A stretch of DNA of 64,000 bases from Providencia rettgeri (GCF_013255915.1 NZ_CP053896.1:3162001-3226000), one strand, 5' to 3'. Numbered from the stretch's first letter, positions 25,501 through 33,347 are shown. Made by a program: numbers and translations. Notes: generated by a model from the letters alone, not told the origin.

Positions 25501-26097
25501 TTAATGAATGGTCACGGTGTCGCTAAACTCACCATCTTCTATAGCCTGAATGAGATCATCGTGAAGAATAGATAACCCCTCGCGCCCTCGGTCTGATAGT
25601 CGACAACCTTGTTTAGGCTCAAGATTGATAAAATCCCTGTACATTCTTATGGCCATAGCAGGGGCATATCCTGATTCGTAATGCTCGTAAGCTGCGCCCT
25701 CAACATGGTTTGCCAATAACATACGTTCGCTTGCTGCATAGACAGTTAAGGCTGCGTGTTCATTGCGGTACACTGCTGCTGTAATTTTTCCACCTTTCCC
25801 GTTATCGGTTTGCTGAAACCCGTTATTATCTGCCTGTTCCATGACAAACGAGGCAGCAACAATCCAACGCCAGAGAATGACGGTTTGCTCAATCGTGGAT
25901 TTAAAAAAGCCTTCAACTTTACCTTTGCTAATGGCTAAAACCAACTCAAAACCCATTGATAAATCACCGTCAAAACTACCGTCGTTTAATACGTCCAATG
26001 CTTCGATATAGCTGATAGCCTCTTGGTTAGCTGCGTCAGTAATGAGAATTACACCGTGTTCGCTGTGCTCGAATGCGTTAATGTTTGTAATATTCAT
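25501..26097 (-). CDS. Hypothetical protein (198 aa)
   Basis: 198 residues, acidic, unrecognised. It has a helical middle (TVILWRWIVAASFVMEQAD) and a C-terminus ending EFSDTVTIH; GCRLSDRGREGLSILHDDLI near residues 163-182 may be a small helical motif. It overlaps the upstream 73-residue gene by 4 bp and ends 14 bp before the next gene. Confidence 0.65.
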   Translation of the reverse strand: MNITNINAFEHSEHGVILITDAANQEAISYIEALDVLNDGSFDGDLSMGFELVLAISKGKVEGFFKSTIEQTVILWRWIVAASFVMEQADNNGFQQTDNGKGGKITAAVYRNEHAALTVYAASERMLLANHVEGAAYEHYESGYAPAMAIRMYRDFINLEPKQGCRLSDRGREGLSILHDDLIQAIEDGEFSDTVTIH

Positions 26098-26315
26098 CGG
26101 TTCGCCTCCACTACCGCTAACTTATAAGCTCTCAACACATGCGAGGACTTACCTGTAATAATGGTTTTAATCACTAAGCCACGCTTTGTGCTGGCGGTTA
26201 CATTCGTTTTAAGCAACACCGCATCCACAACCCGACGATGCTTTTTATATTGAAATAGATTGCTGGTTACGGTGATTTTGGCGACTGCGCCACTGTCAAA
26301 ATAATTGAATTTCAT
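26094..26315 (-). CDS. Small basic KH-like protein (73 aa)
   Basis: 73 residues, very basic. The pattern FQYKKHRRVVDAVLLKT, then KRGLVIKTIITGKSSHVLRA and YKLAVVE parallels the 72-residue protein at 21318-21536 (FELDKIKYAMQAVRRI, then FIFRRMVITGTPEQIKIARK). Both resemble a minimal KH fold and could be paralogues. Start and stop overlap the neighbouring genes by 1-4 bp. Confidence 0.55.
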   Translation of the reverse strand: MKFNYFDSGAVAKITVTSNLFQYKKHRRVVDAVLLKTNVTASTKRGLVIKTIITGKSSHVLRAYKLAVVEANR

Positions 26316-26500
26316 TATTTGCCCTCCATAGCAGAATCAATAGACTTAACAGCATCACTCACCATCGAGAAAACAACATCGATCATGTGGGCGGTTTCCT
26401 CGTCCTGATTCGCCTCTTGCCAAACGCTTAACAGTGTCAGCACTCGGTTTACTTTCATGCGTGGCACTTCCAGTGATAAAACCATCTCTTTGTTAGCCAT
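26315..26500 (-). CDS. Small hypothetical protein (61 aa)
   Basis: A 61-residue, probably all-helical protein (MANKEMVLSLEVPRMKVNRV...). The stop overlaps the next start and its own start overlaps the stop of the upstream 57-residue gene, placing it in the coupled small-gene string. Family not recognised. Confidence 0.6.
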   Translation of the reverse strand: MANKEMVLSLEVPRMKVNRVLTLLSVWQEANQDEETAHMIDVVFSMVSDAVKSIDSAMEGK

Positions 26501-26673
26501 TACTTCACCTCACGCACATAGTTAATTCGGATATCGGTTAAACCGTCACGTTGCGCCTCTCGCATGACTTGCGATTGAGCATCTTTCTGGGTGGCAGATA
26601 TCACACGCTTGCTAATACCTAGCGTTAAGCCTTTCGGTGTTGTGCCATACCCTGCGATTTGAAACGTTCTCAT
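26500..26673 (-). CDS. Small hypothetical protein (57 aa)
   Basis: MRTFQIAGYGTTPKGLTLGI...TDIRINYVREVK, 57 residues. The ATG overlaps the stop of the ORF6N gene (ATGA) and the stop overlaps the next ATG. The conserved-looking reading frame and tight coupling support a real gene; function unknown. Confidence 0.6.
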   Translation of the reverse strand: MRTFQIAGYGTTPKGLTLGISKRVISATQKDAQSQVMREAQRDGLTDIRINYVREVK

Positions 26674-27251
26674 GAGCGATAATCCCCCATATCCTGAATG
26701 TGTAGCTGTGAGGCTTGTTCAATGGCCATTACCATTGGTTTAAGTGCTTTCTTCTCCTTGCGACGTAGGTTCATGGCATAACTACCGCGCCTACCGTGAC
26801 CTTGATAAGAGTCAGCTTCTAAACTGCTAATCAAGTTTTGAGCCTCACCAATTGGCATGGCTTCAAGTTCCGCCAGCGTGGGTATTTGAATGTGTTTAAT
26901 TTCGGGAAACTCAGAGAGTCGGAAATAACTGTTAACCATTGAACGCTGAACCTGCCACGACAAATCATCGGTAAATGGCTTAACCAACATGAGATAACCA
27001 GATTCAGCCAATACCATTATTTCAGGCGTGTACTTGGTGATATTTTCATCAAGGTGTGGACGTAATACGTCCTGACCTAACAAAAAGTAATCAACTCCAT
27101 CAATGAAATGGCGTTTATGCTTGGTGAATGTACGCCTTGCTGTACCTTTCGGGCGTTGGTGTACCTCGTCAATCATGGCAAAGGTCACAACTCGCTTACC
27201 TTGATACATGAATGGGCTTAGGCTGGTGGCATTGATAGTAACTTGTCTCAT
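26670..27251 (-). CDS. ORF6N-domain phage regulatory protein
   Basis: 193 residues. The N-terminal ORF6N-type module is visible as FMYQGKRVVTFAMIDEVHQRP (short here), then TFTKHKRHFIDGVDYFLL and PEIMVLAESGYLMLVKPFTD (about 78-97). The C-terminal part is helical and basic. ORF6N/KilA-N proteins are DNA-binding regulators or antirepressors in prophages. It overlaps both neighbours by 4 bp. Confidence 0.85.
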   Translation of the reverse strand: MRQVTINATSLSPFMYQGKRVVTFAMIDEVHQRPKGTARRTFTKHKRHFIDGVDYFLLGQDVLRPHLDENITKYTPEIMVLAESGYLMLVKPFTDDLSWQVQRSMVNSYFRLSEFPEIKHIQIPTLAELEAMPIGEAQNLISSLEADSYQGHGRRGSYAMNLRRKEKKALKPMVMAIEQASQLHIQDMGDYRS

Positions 27252-27457
27252 TTCATCACCTCCGCTAACCGAGTAATTTCTTTCCCTTGAGCATGTACAA
27301 GGCGATTAACTGCTCTCAGTAGAAAATGTGTATCTGTATCAGCCTCATTCTCTACAGCCGTTAACAGTGGGATTAACAACGCTTGGAGCTCCTCGTTGAT
27401 ATGCTCGACTTCTTCCAAGGTAGATAAGTGACCAACTTTTAATTTAATTGTTTTCAT
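27248..27457 (-). CDS. Small hypothetical protein (69 aa)
   Basis: 69 residues, helical (EEVEHINEELQALLIPLLTA, then HFLLRAVNRLVHAQGKEIT). Its heptad-like leucines suggest a helical dimer. Overlaps the ORF6N gene and the upstream 59-residue gene by 4 and 4 bp. Unrecognised. Confidence 0.6.
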   Translation of the reverse strand: MKTIKLKVGHLSTLEEVEHINEELQALLIPLLTAVENEADTDTHFLLRAVNRLVHAQGKEITRLAEVMK

Positions 27458-27633
27458 TTGGTCGCCTCCTTGAGGGATTCCCGAATTTCACCACTTAAAT
27501 CACAAGCGATAGTAATTAGGTCTACTAATTCAGTCGGGCATCTCCCGTTAGCCTTTTCCAGTATGACCATAACTAATGAATGGGCTTGTTGTGTCTTATA
27601 CGCTGCTACATCTAAAGAAATTGGCTTGCTCAT
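27454..27633 (-). CDS. Small hypothetical protein (59 aa)
   Basis: MSKPISLDVAAYKTQQAHSL...LSGEIRESLKEATK, 59 residues. The TGA stop overlaps the ATG of the next gene and the ATG overlaps the end of the 86-residue gene. AAGCATG spacing gives only a modest ribosome-binding site, so coupling is likely needed. Function unknown. Confidence 0.6.
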   Translation of the reverse strand: MSKPISLDVAAYKTQQAHSLVMVILEKANGRCPTELVDLITIACDLSGEIRESLKEATK

Positions 27634-27890
27634 GCTTTTCCCTCCGATTTAGCGTCTACGGCTTCCGCGTCACTAATACGGTTAATGGCTTCCAACCAGT
27701 AATAGAGTTCTTGTTTTTTTGGATCATCAATCTGAGGGAATACCTCACAAAGAATATGAGCCATACCTTTTCGAACCCTAAGCAAACGGTCACGGCTACG
27801 TTCTTCTGAGTGTAAAGGGGTGTTATTGCCTAACATGTCCGCTATTTCAGCTTGAATACGCTGATAGTTATCAGGATATAAACGACTCAT
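27630..27890 (-). CDS. Small hypothetical protein (86 aa)
   Basis: 86 residues, charged and helical (YPDNYQRIQAEIADMLGNN, then RLLRVRKGMAHILCEVFPQI and LYYWLEAINRISDAEAVD). Resembles the small phage proteins encoded in early operons. GGAGGGCTTAATT precedes the ATG. No assigned family. Confidence 0.6.
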   Translation of the reverse strand: MSRLYPDNYQRIQAEIADMLGNNTPLHSEERSRDRLLRVRKGMAHILCEVFPQIDDPKKQELYYWLEAINRISDAEAVDAKSEGKA

Positions 27891-27892
27891 AA

Positions 27893-28066
27893 TTAAGCCC
27901 TCCCTGCATAGGTGTATTCGTTGCTGAACTGGCTTAATGGAACAATGACAGGACTATCAAAGCCGTCTCGCTGAAAGGTCACACGGTTGAATTGAACCGA
28001 CAGAACTTTGACGGTTTCGCCATTATTTTTGTGGGTGTAAAAATCATTAGGTTGAGGGTTACGCAT
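27893..28066 (-). CDS. DUF4222-like small phage protein (57 aa)
   Basis: MRNPQPNDFYTHKNNGETVK...FNRVTFQRDGFDSPVIVP: the pattern of a small beta-barrel-like protein seen in lambdoid early regions (DUF4222 type). It overlaps the end of the Icd-like gene by 8 bp and ends just before the next ATG. Function of the family is unknown. Confidence 0.6.
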   Translation of the reverse strand: MRNPQPNDFYTHKNNGETVKVLSVQFNRVTFQRDGFDSPVIVPLSQFSNEYTYAGRA

Positions 28067-28280
28067 GAGCCACCCCCTGAACAGGTAAGCGACCAGCGAA
28101 TATCAGCATGTAATCACGTACAAGCATCAGTCTTGCACTGTTCTCGTTCGGTGCTGTAACAGCAATACGGCAAGGTTTAGCGGTGTAATCGCTACGGTTT
28201 AGCGCGAGGAATAACCATCTGTACGATTGGTTAGGGGTGAGACTAGTCCGCCCTGTGACGGGTGTGTTATGCTTACTCAT
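28059..28280 (-). CDS. Icd-like (host cell division inhibitor type) protein, short form
   Basis: 73 residues from the ATG at 28280, which has GAGGT five bases upstream. The core SYRWLFLALNRSDYTAKPCR, then IAVTAPNENSARLMLVRDYM and FAGRLPVQ is that of Icd-like/Ash-region proteins of P4- and P1-like elements; some block host division on overexpression. The frame stays open upstream to 29243, but that extension runs antisense to a ribbon-helix-helix gene and through a hairpin array, so the short form is preferred. Confidence 0.7.
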   Translation of the reverse strand: MSKHNTPVTGRTSLTPNQSYRWLFLALNRSDYTAKPCRIAVTAPNENSARLMLVRDYMLIFAGRLPVQGVAHA

Positions 28281-28364
28281 AGCTACCTCGATACTAGTGT
28301 TATCGTTGGTGGTTAGATGCCCCGTTAGTGTTGACGCACTGCGGGGCATTGTTTTTGGTATGCA

Positions 28365-28404
28365 CTTGTCATACACTTGACTTTCAATAATAATATAGTC
28401 AGGA
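28365..28404 (+). promoter_or_regulatory. Probable promoter and ribosome-binding site of the RHH gene
   Basis: TTGTCA at about 28368-28373 is followed, 17-20 bases later, by AATAATAATATAGT, which offers several -10 choices. GTATG-CACTTGT-CATAC is a small palindrome across the -35. AGGAG at 28401-28405 is 8 bases before the GTG start at 28414. Confidence 0.55.
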
Positions 28405-28413
28405 GTAAACCAA

Positions 28414-28593
28414 GTGTCAACCATTAAGATATCAGGTAAAGGGAATAAACAAATAGCCTTGCGAGTTGAACCATCGCTGGAGTTGGGGATAAAAACGGCA
28501 TTAGAACAAGATGGTGATGCGTCAGTATCAGCTTGGATTAAGCGCATAATCAGAAAAGAGCTACAATCGCGCGGTATCGAACTCAAAGGCTGA
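28414..28593 (+). CDS. Ribbon-helix-helix repressor-like protein (59 aa)
   Basis: Plus-strand gene of 59 residues with GTG start behind AGGAG. STIKISGKGNKQIALRVEPS...ASVSAWIKRIIRKELQSRG is a clean Arc/MetJ-type ribbon-helix-helix pattern. It is the only plus-strand gene in the early region, divergent from nothing and antisense to the open frame upstream of the Icd-like gene. Position next to the early operon start suggests an immunity or copy-control repressor. Confidence 0.75.
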   Translation: MSTIKISGKGNKQIALRVEPSLELGIKTALEQDGDASVSAWIKRIIRKELQSRGIELKG

Positions 28594-29232
28594 TATTTGC
28601 CATACCAGAGAAGTAAGCTAATATTAATATTCTCACTTGCTCGGTATTTAATATCGACATTTCCAAGGGTAGCCGATTGGCTGCCCTTTTTTATGGACTG
28701 ACAAAACTCAATTACTTTGCCTTTTATGGACTCGCAAAACTCAATTTCTTCATTTTTTGAGATGAATGAATTCAAATAGCGGGATTTCCCGACTTTAGAA
28801 AGGTGAGAAAAATCACCTTTAGCAAATGGTGTAAATCCTCCACGTTTTGCGCTCCCCCGTTTTGGGGTGCTCAAATATTCGCCAGAATTACAATCTGAGA
28901 AATATTCCCCAGATTGATTGGCGTAAATTTTCGCTGATACATCGGCTAAAGTTTTAGCCAATTGCTGAGCTAAAATATTAGCTGAGCACTGAGCCAAAAT
29001 ATTGACCGAGTAACCAGACGAAAGTTTGTCTGATTGGTTGCCAGTAATACCGTAGTTTAAAGCTACGGTATTCACCTGATTAGTGTAAGTTGAACTTACG
29101 TTATTACCTGCCAGTAGGGAATCATTCTCTTGGTAGGCAATATTCACCCAATCGGGTGTTAATTGATTAATATTTAAACTTTGATTCCCCCAATTTGGGG
29201 TATCAAACATTGCTTTAGTCGCATTCATCATA
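28594..29232. repeat. Hairpin array upstream of the Icd-like gene
   Basis: At least ten short palindromes with different arms: CGGGA/TCCCG 28780-28791, AAAGGTGA/TCACCTTT 28799-28820, CAATCTG/CAGATTG 28891-28916, GGCTAAA/TTTAGCC 28944-28959, GCTAA/TTAGC 28969-28982, CAGAC/GTCTG 29015-29032, TACCGTAG/CTACGGTA 29048-29070, GTAAGTT/AACTTAC 29085-29099, CACCC/GGGTG 29145-29158. A 25-bp direct repeat lies at 28689 and 28722. The minus strand is open here, but the predicted protein is repetitive and unlike any family I know. It may be a structured leader RNA between Rha and Icd-like genes. Confidence 0.65.
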
Positions 29233-29928
29233 TTAGCCACCAATCCGCACAGTAGGACTCATTAAACTAGCGAACTGCTCAATGCGTTTGCTAACCTCTC
29301 GCAATGCCTGAGTAGCTGATAACCCCGAATCAATCGCGTCCTGAAATGCTGCCTGTTCGATTTTTTGCATACAGACTAATAAACCTAATTGTTGCTCGTC
29401 TGCGCTGGCACGTTCGCCAGTGAGTAAGCCTGTTAATCGGTTCTCTGTACGAGCTAGGTTGATGTAATGATATTTCTCTGCGCCTAAGTCTCTGAGTGCG
29501 TCGCGTGACTCATGGTAATGAGGCAGATATTCGCGGCGGATAGGTTCAGCGGCGCGTTTCTTACTGAATGCTTTGGTTACGTCCAGCTTGAATTGTGTCA
29601 TCTGCTCATGGTTACGCCCACGAACAATACGGCACATAAAATCAAATTGGTTCTCATTCAGTAGGTAATACCGATGATATTTAACCCCTCGCGCCCCAAC
29701 TTCTTTCACTGACTCCGTTTCAAACGAAGGCAGTGAGCCGAACTCTCGTAGCTGTTTTATATGCTTTTTAATTAATTCAAAAAGGTTCTTATGTTTAATT
29801 CCAATGCGTTTAGCAAACAGGCGGCTATCTATTCTCGGCTCAGTTCTGTGTTGAATTAAAATAGGCTCTTGGCTGTTTTCAGGGTGAGCGAATCCACCAG
29901 CATTTAAGCTGTTATTTTTTAGTTTCAT
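29233..29928 (-). CDS. Rha-family phage regulatory protein
   Basis: 231 residues. The Rha core is clear: EPRIDSRLFAKRIGIKHKNL (about 29-48), then FELIKKHIKQLREFG, YHRYYLLNENQFDFMCRIVR (about 84-103) and MTQFKLDVTKAFSKKR. Rha proteins interfere with lytic growth in phi80-type phages and act as regulators in satellites. The C-terminal half (about 130-231) is helical. It ends immediately before the hairpin array. Confidence 0.9.
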   Translation of the reverse strand: MKLKNNSLNAGGFAHPENSQEPILIQHRTEPRIDSRLFAKRIGIKHKNLFELIKKHIKQLREFGSLPSFETESVKEVGARGVKYHRYYLLNENQFDFMCRIVRGRNHEQMTQFKLDVTKAFSKKRAAEPIRREYLPHYHESRDALRDLGAEKYHYINLARTENRLTGLLTGERASADEQQLGLLVCMQKIEQAAFQDAIDSGLSATQALREVSKRIEQFASLMSPTVRIGG

Positions 29929-29940
29929 TTTCTTATTCCG

Positions 29941-30336
29941 TTATTTTGTCGGGTAGAGGCTTAAAATATTATTTACGTATGCTTTATCCAGTGTCTGGTA
30001 ATTACCTTGCTCAGCGCGTTCATTAATTAAATTGATAACCTTCTGCGCATCCTGAGCCGTCTTAAAGCGATAGCGGTAGTGTGAGCCAATACCATCAGGA
30101 TTAGGCTCATCAATACGTTCTAGTTCGATATTTAATAAACGTTCCAATTCATTTGGATAATTACGACCTGACGATAAGCGACAATGAATTAATATTTCAT
30201 TCTCAGTAAATCCATTAATGCCAGTACCTAACATATATAAACGGGCACGGTGTTTTTTTGGTGGGTTCTTTGATAGAATAGATGCTGTCGCGTTATCCTG
30301 AGAAGCCACCTGTAGCGGGTGGTTTTTCTTTTCCAT
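29941..30336 (-). CDS. Hypothetical protein after AlpA (131 aa)
   Basis: 131 residues: disordered N-terminus (about 1-30), then LYMLGTGINGFTENEILIHC, a helix-turn-helix-like segment, and RYRFKTAQDAQKVINLINER. It resembles the small winged-helix proteins that follow AlpA in P4-like elements. The start overlaps the AlpA stop by one base (TAATG). Confidence 0.65.
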   Translation of the reverse strand: MEKKNHPLQVASQDNATASILSKNPPKKHRARLYMLGTGINGFTENEILIHCRLSSGRNYPNELERLLNIELERIDEPNPDGIGSHYRYRFKTAQDAQKVINLINERAEQGNYQTLDKAYVNNILSLYPTK

Positions 30337-30554
30337 TATGCCACCTCGCCAGTGCGTGATTCAGCAATCTTATTTGCTACCCACTCATCGACTTCTGACT
30401 CAACAAAAGCAATAGAACGAGTACCTATCTTTACTGATTTAGGGAATTGACCTGCTTCAATGAGGCGATAAATCCACGCCTTACCATAGCCAGTACGACG
30501 CATAACTTCAGGTAAGCGAATGAGGTTTTCTTTTAAGGTTGTTACTGTTGGCAT
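30336..30554 (-). CDS. AlpA-family transcriptional regulator / excisionase-like
   Basis: 72 residues of MerR/excisionase-like winged helix: NLIRLPEVMRRTGYGKAWIY (about 10-29), RLIEAGQFPKSVKIGTRSIA and WVANKIAE. AlpA in P4-like satellites and CP4-57 activates integrase-excision functions. A strong AGGGGG precedes its ATG. It is first in the early operon and lies between the integrase side and rha. Confidence 0.92.
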   Translation of the reverse strand: MPTVTTLKENLIRLPEVMRRTGYGKAWIYRLIEAGQFPKSVKIGTRSIAFVESEVDEWVANKIAESRTGEVA

Positions 30555-30736
30555 GATGCCCCCTGTTATCTGATTAATGATACGCCTTGATGGACGCCCG
30601 TATATCTCAGGAGGTATGCTATATATAGTTTTATAAATTAAAAATGACGCTTAAACTAATAAATTTCCGCTACTTTATCATGACCATTTTATTCATTTAA
30701 ACATCATTCAACGTCATGACATAAGAGCGCTTAATT

Positions 30737-31765
30737 TTACATGGTTTTGTCCTTAATTTTTAATAACTCAAACTCATAATTGAATTTATTCAACATAAAA
30801 CTTCTTCGCCCAGCCAGTGGATTCATAAATATTTTTTCTTCCCTATGCGTATACTTATAAGCCATTTGAGAGTCAATGATGCTTCTCATTCTATCTCTTT
30901 TCTCATTCAGTGCGTTGTCATACCCAACTAGCACTTCTTGTTTTTTTATATTATTGCTCTTGGCTTTTGAAATAATCCTAGATACTGTCCTTTGGTCAAT
31001 ATAATTATCGATTACAGTGGAAGCTGCTATCAAATTAATAGCTTTATTTATATTCTCAAATCCATTTTCAATGAATAAAACAGCTAACGATGCTAATAAG
31101 GCCCTATCATTTTTTGTTTGATCATTTCTACTTGTTATTAATTCACTTTTCAATATGTTTATTTCAGTCTCAATCCATAGAGGATTGAAGCTATTGTCGC
31201 CATTTGTAATTTTAAATTGAGCGCTATAATTATAATCAGATAAAATCCAATGATTATTCAATTGTATTAAATCCTCTAATTTAGATTTGTAATCCTCTAA
31301 AAAAGCGATTTTATACTCTATATATTTCACATTGTCTTCGTTTCTCAAGTATGAGGTTATTTTAAAAAAAACAGAACAGACAACCCTTAAGTCAGCAACC
31401 ATATTCCTACTGATTTCATTTTTTTTATAGTAAGAAGATGTATTACGATTGTTATTTACTATCTCCAAAATAAATGGATAAAAATCAATATTAAAATCAG
31501 TATCTATGCCCAGTGACTGGATGGCTTTAGTTAAATGAACTTCTTCTAAAAACTTGGACAAATAGCTGTATGATTCCTTCAAGCCTTGCCTTATCTCTTC
31601 TTTTTTTATTATTTCATCACAAGCTCTAGCAATTAAAATTTTTCTGTCATTATCATCATTTCTCTTTGTTGGAGCAGCAGCAACGCAGTAGTAAATATCC
31701 CAGATGAATAGATATATTTTTTTTGCATGATAACTTACCAATTCAATCTTATCTAAATCTGTCAC
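30737..31765 (-). CDS. Unknown protein between integrase and AlpA (342 aa)
   Basis: 342 residues, GTG start behind GAGGTGG. Largely helical, rich in Lys/Asn/Ile and more AT-rich than the element's core genes. No signal peptide, membrane helix, ATPase or nuclease motif is obvious; DQRTVSRIISKAKSNNIKKQ near residues 257-276 may be a DNA-binding helix pair. Its place beside the integrase gene is a common slot for variable cargo, including defence genes, but the function is unknown. Confidence 0.7.
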   Translation of the reverse strand: MTDLDKIELVSYHAKKIYLFIWDIYYCVAAAPTKRNDDNDRKILIARACDEIIKKEEIRQGLKESYSYLSKFLEEVHLTKAIQSLGIDTDFNIDFYPFILEIVNNNRNTSSYYKKNEISRNMVADLRVVCSVFFKITSYLRNEDNVKYIEYKIAFLEDYKSKLEDLIQLNNHWILSDYNYSAQFKITNGDNSFNPLWIETEINILKSELITSRNDQTKNDRALLASLAVLFIENGFENINKAINLIAASTVIDNYIDQRTVSRIISKAKSNNIKKQEVLVGYDNALNEKRDRMRSIIDSQMAYKYTHREEKIFMNPLAGRRSFMLNKFNYEFELLKIKDKTM

Positions 31766-31925
31766 AACGCCACCTCACGCCCTCATTCTGTAGGAGCTAT
31801 GTCAGCTAGTAGAGGTGTACTAGTTTTCGGGGATCAGCCTAGGCATAGCTTTATTCTTTATAGTCTACACAAGTCTACTACAGTCTATAATCACTGTCTA
31901 TTTGTCCAGTTATGACTATTTTAGG
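31766..31925. repeat. Gap with GTCTA repeats
   Basis: GTCTA occurs at 31863, 31873, 31883 and 31896 (steps 10, 10, 13), and CTAGTA/TACTAG form a palindrome at about 31806-31823. AAGTCTAC at 31871 is the reverse complement of GTAGACTT found at 33279 and 33332 near the attachment site, so these could be integrase or excisionase contacts. Confidence 0.5.
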
Positions 31926-31928
31926 CAC

Positions 31929-31957
31929 AAAAAAACCAGACCTTTTACTGTCTGGTT
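31929..31957 (-). terminator. Integrase gene terminator
   Basis: On the minus strand AACCAGAC-agtaaaag-GTCTGGTT is followed by TTTTTG, 22 bp after the integrase stop. A textbook intrinsic terminator that isolates integrase from the unknown gene downstream. Confidence 0.88.
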
Positions 31958-31978
31958 CTGTATGTGGTTGCTGGTGGA

Positions 31979-33190
31979 TTAAGCGCGTTTGAAATTACCG
32001 TGGACAACATTATCCCCGTTCTCTAATGCTCCCATGTAATCAGCGTACCATTGAAGCATTTCTCTACGGCCATCGATATATTGAGCATGATTATACGTAC
32101 CGCGAATAGAGTTTTTATCAACGTGCGCTAACTGCGTCTCAATCCATGCAGTGTTATAGCCTTGTTCGTGTAGGATGGTGCTCATTGTATGCCTGAATCC
32201 GTGACCTGTGGCTCTACCACTATAGCCCATGCGCCTAATCATAGTATTCAATGCCATATCTGATATATGCTTTCTATAATCAGTACGGCTAGGGAATATA
32301 TATTGATAACTGCCACTGATGGGGTGTATCTGTTTCAGTAAATCAACTACCTGCTCTGATAACGGTACAATATGAGGGCGGCGCATCTTCATTTTTTCAG
32401 CTGGTATTTCCCATACTCCAGTATCAAAGTTAATTTCTGACCATTCCGCCTTTCTCAATTCGCCTGGTCGAACTCCAGTTAATATAAGCACTCTTAATGC
32501 CACTCTTACAATCTGGCTTCCCATGTACTTATCAATAGAAGAAAGAAACTCTGGTAATTCACTTACTGAAAGGTGGGCGTAATGCTCACGCTTATGCGGA
32601 ACAAAGGCACTGGCTAAATCTGGTGCAGGGTTATACTCAGCCCTACCAGTAATAATGGCGTACTTCCACACCTCACCACAACGTTGACGTACTTTCTTTA
32701 GCTTCTCGGTTGCTCCGCGCTTTTCCATAATAGAAAGCACTTCGAGTAATTCCATTGGTTTGATTTCAGCAATCGGGCGATTACCTATATAAGGAAATAC
32801 ATCTTTTTCGAATGCGTCCATCATGTCATCACGATAACCAACAGACCAGCGATCCTTTCTACCCTCATACCACTCAAGGGCAATATTTTTAAAGGTGTTT
32901 TCAGTTTGGTTAATTGTGGCCGCTTTCTCTGCTTTTCTGGCTTCACTTGGATTAATACCATTGGCAACCTGTTTTCGTGCTTCGTCTCTTTTCGCTCTTG
33001 CTTCATTAAGCGTGACGACAGGATAGATACCTAACGATATCATTTTAGTTTTGCCAGCGAATTGATAGCGATAACGCCAGCCTTTGGAACCGTTAGTTTC
33101 AACTAACAAAGATAGCCCGTTACCGTCCGCCAGCGTGTATGATTTTTCTTTTGGCTTGGCACGCTTGATTGCCATGTCTGTTAGCTTCAT
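31979..33190 (-). CDS. P4-type tyrosine integrase
   Basis: 403 residues: DUF4102 N-terminal domain (about 1-85), SAM-like core-binding domain (about 98-190) and catalytic domain with Arg241 (TGVRPGEL), His330, Arg333 (HGFRH), His356 and nucleophile Tyr366 (GTYNH). All five catalytic residues are present. It starts 175 bp from the tRNA-Ser 3' end, reading away from it, as in P4-like elements. Upstream are CTATACAA pairs and one inverted copy (33203) that probably bind its N-terminal domain and may also repress its promoter. Confidence 0.97.
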   Translation of the reverse strand: MKLTDMAIKRAKPKEKSYTLADGNGLSLLVETNGSKGWRYRYQFAGKTKMISLGIYPVVTLNEARAKRDEARKQVANGINPSEARKAEKAATINQTENTFKNIALEWYEGRKDRWSVGYRDDMMDAFEKDVFPYIGNRPIAEIKPMELLEVLSIMEKRGATEKLKKVRQRCGEVWKYAIITGRAEYNPAPDLASAFVPHKREHYAHLSVSELPEFLSSIDKYMGSQIVRVALRVLILTGVRPGELRKAEWSEINFDTGVWEIPAEKMKMRRPHIVPLSEQVVDLLKQIHPISGSYQYIFPSRTDYRKHISDMALNTMIRRMGYSGRATGHGFRHTMSTILHEQGYNTAWIETQLAHVDKNSIRGTYNHAQYIDGRREMLQWYADYMGALENGDNVVHGNFKRA

Positions 33191-33202
33191 AAATCACCAA
33201 TA

Positions 33203-33250
33203 TTGTATAGGAAAATTGTAGAGGGAATTTCTATACAAAAAACTATACAA
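33203..33250. promoter_or_regulatory. Integrase arm-type sites, tRNA-proximal end
   Basis: CTATACAA at 33231 and 33243 (12 bp apart) with an inverted copy TTGTATAG at 33203. The same 12-bp-spaced pair occurs at 9775 and 9787 at the other end of the element. They lie between integrase and the attachment core. Confidence 0.7.
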
Positions 33251-33347
33251 CAAATTGTAGAGATTTAGAAAGACGTTAGTAGACTTAGGTAGAGGGAGAT
33301 TTCGCTAGAATGCTTGATTTAACTGGGATTGGTAGACTTTAGGAGAC

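Noticed and set aside
28281..29243. N-terminal extension of the Icd-like protein to 394 residues
   Set aside because: It runs antisense through a well-supported RHH gene and through a hairpin array, the predicted sequence is repetitive, and the short form has its own ribosome-binding site. Kept only as a finding.
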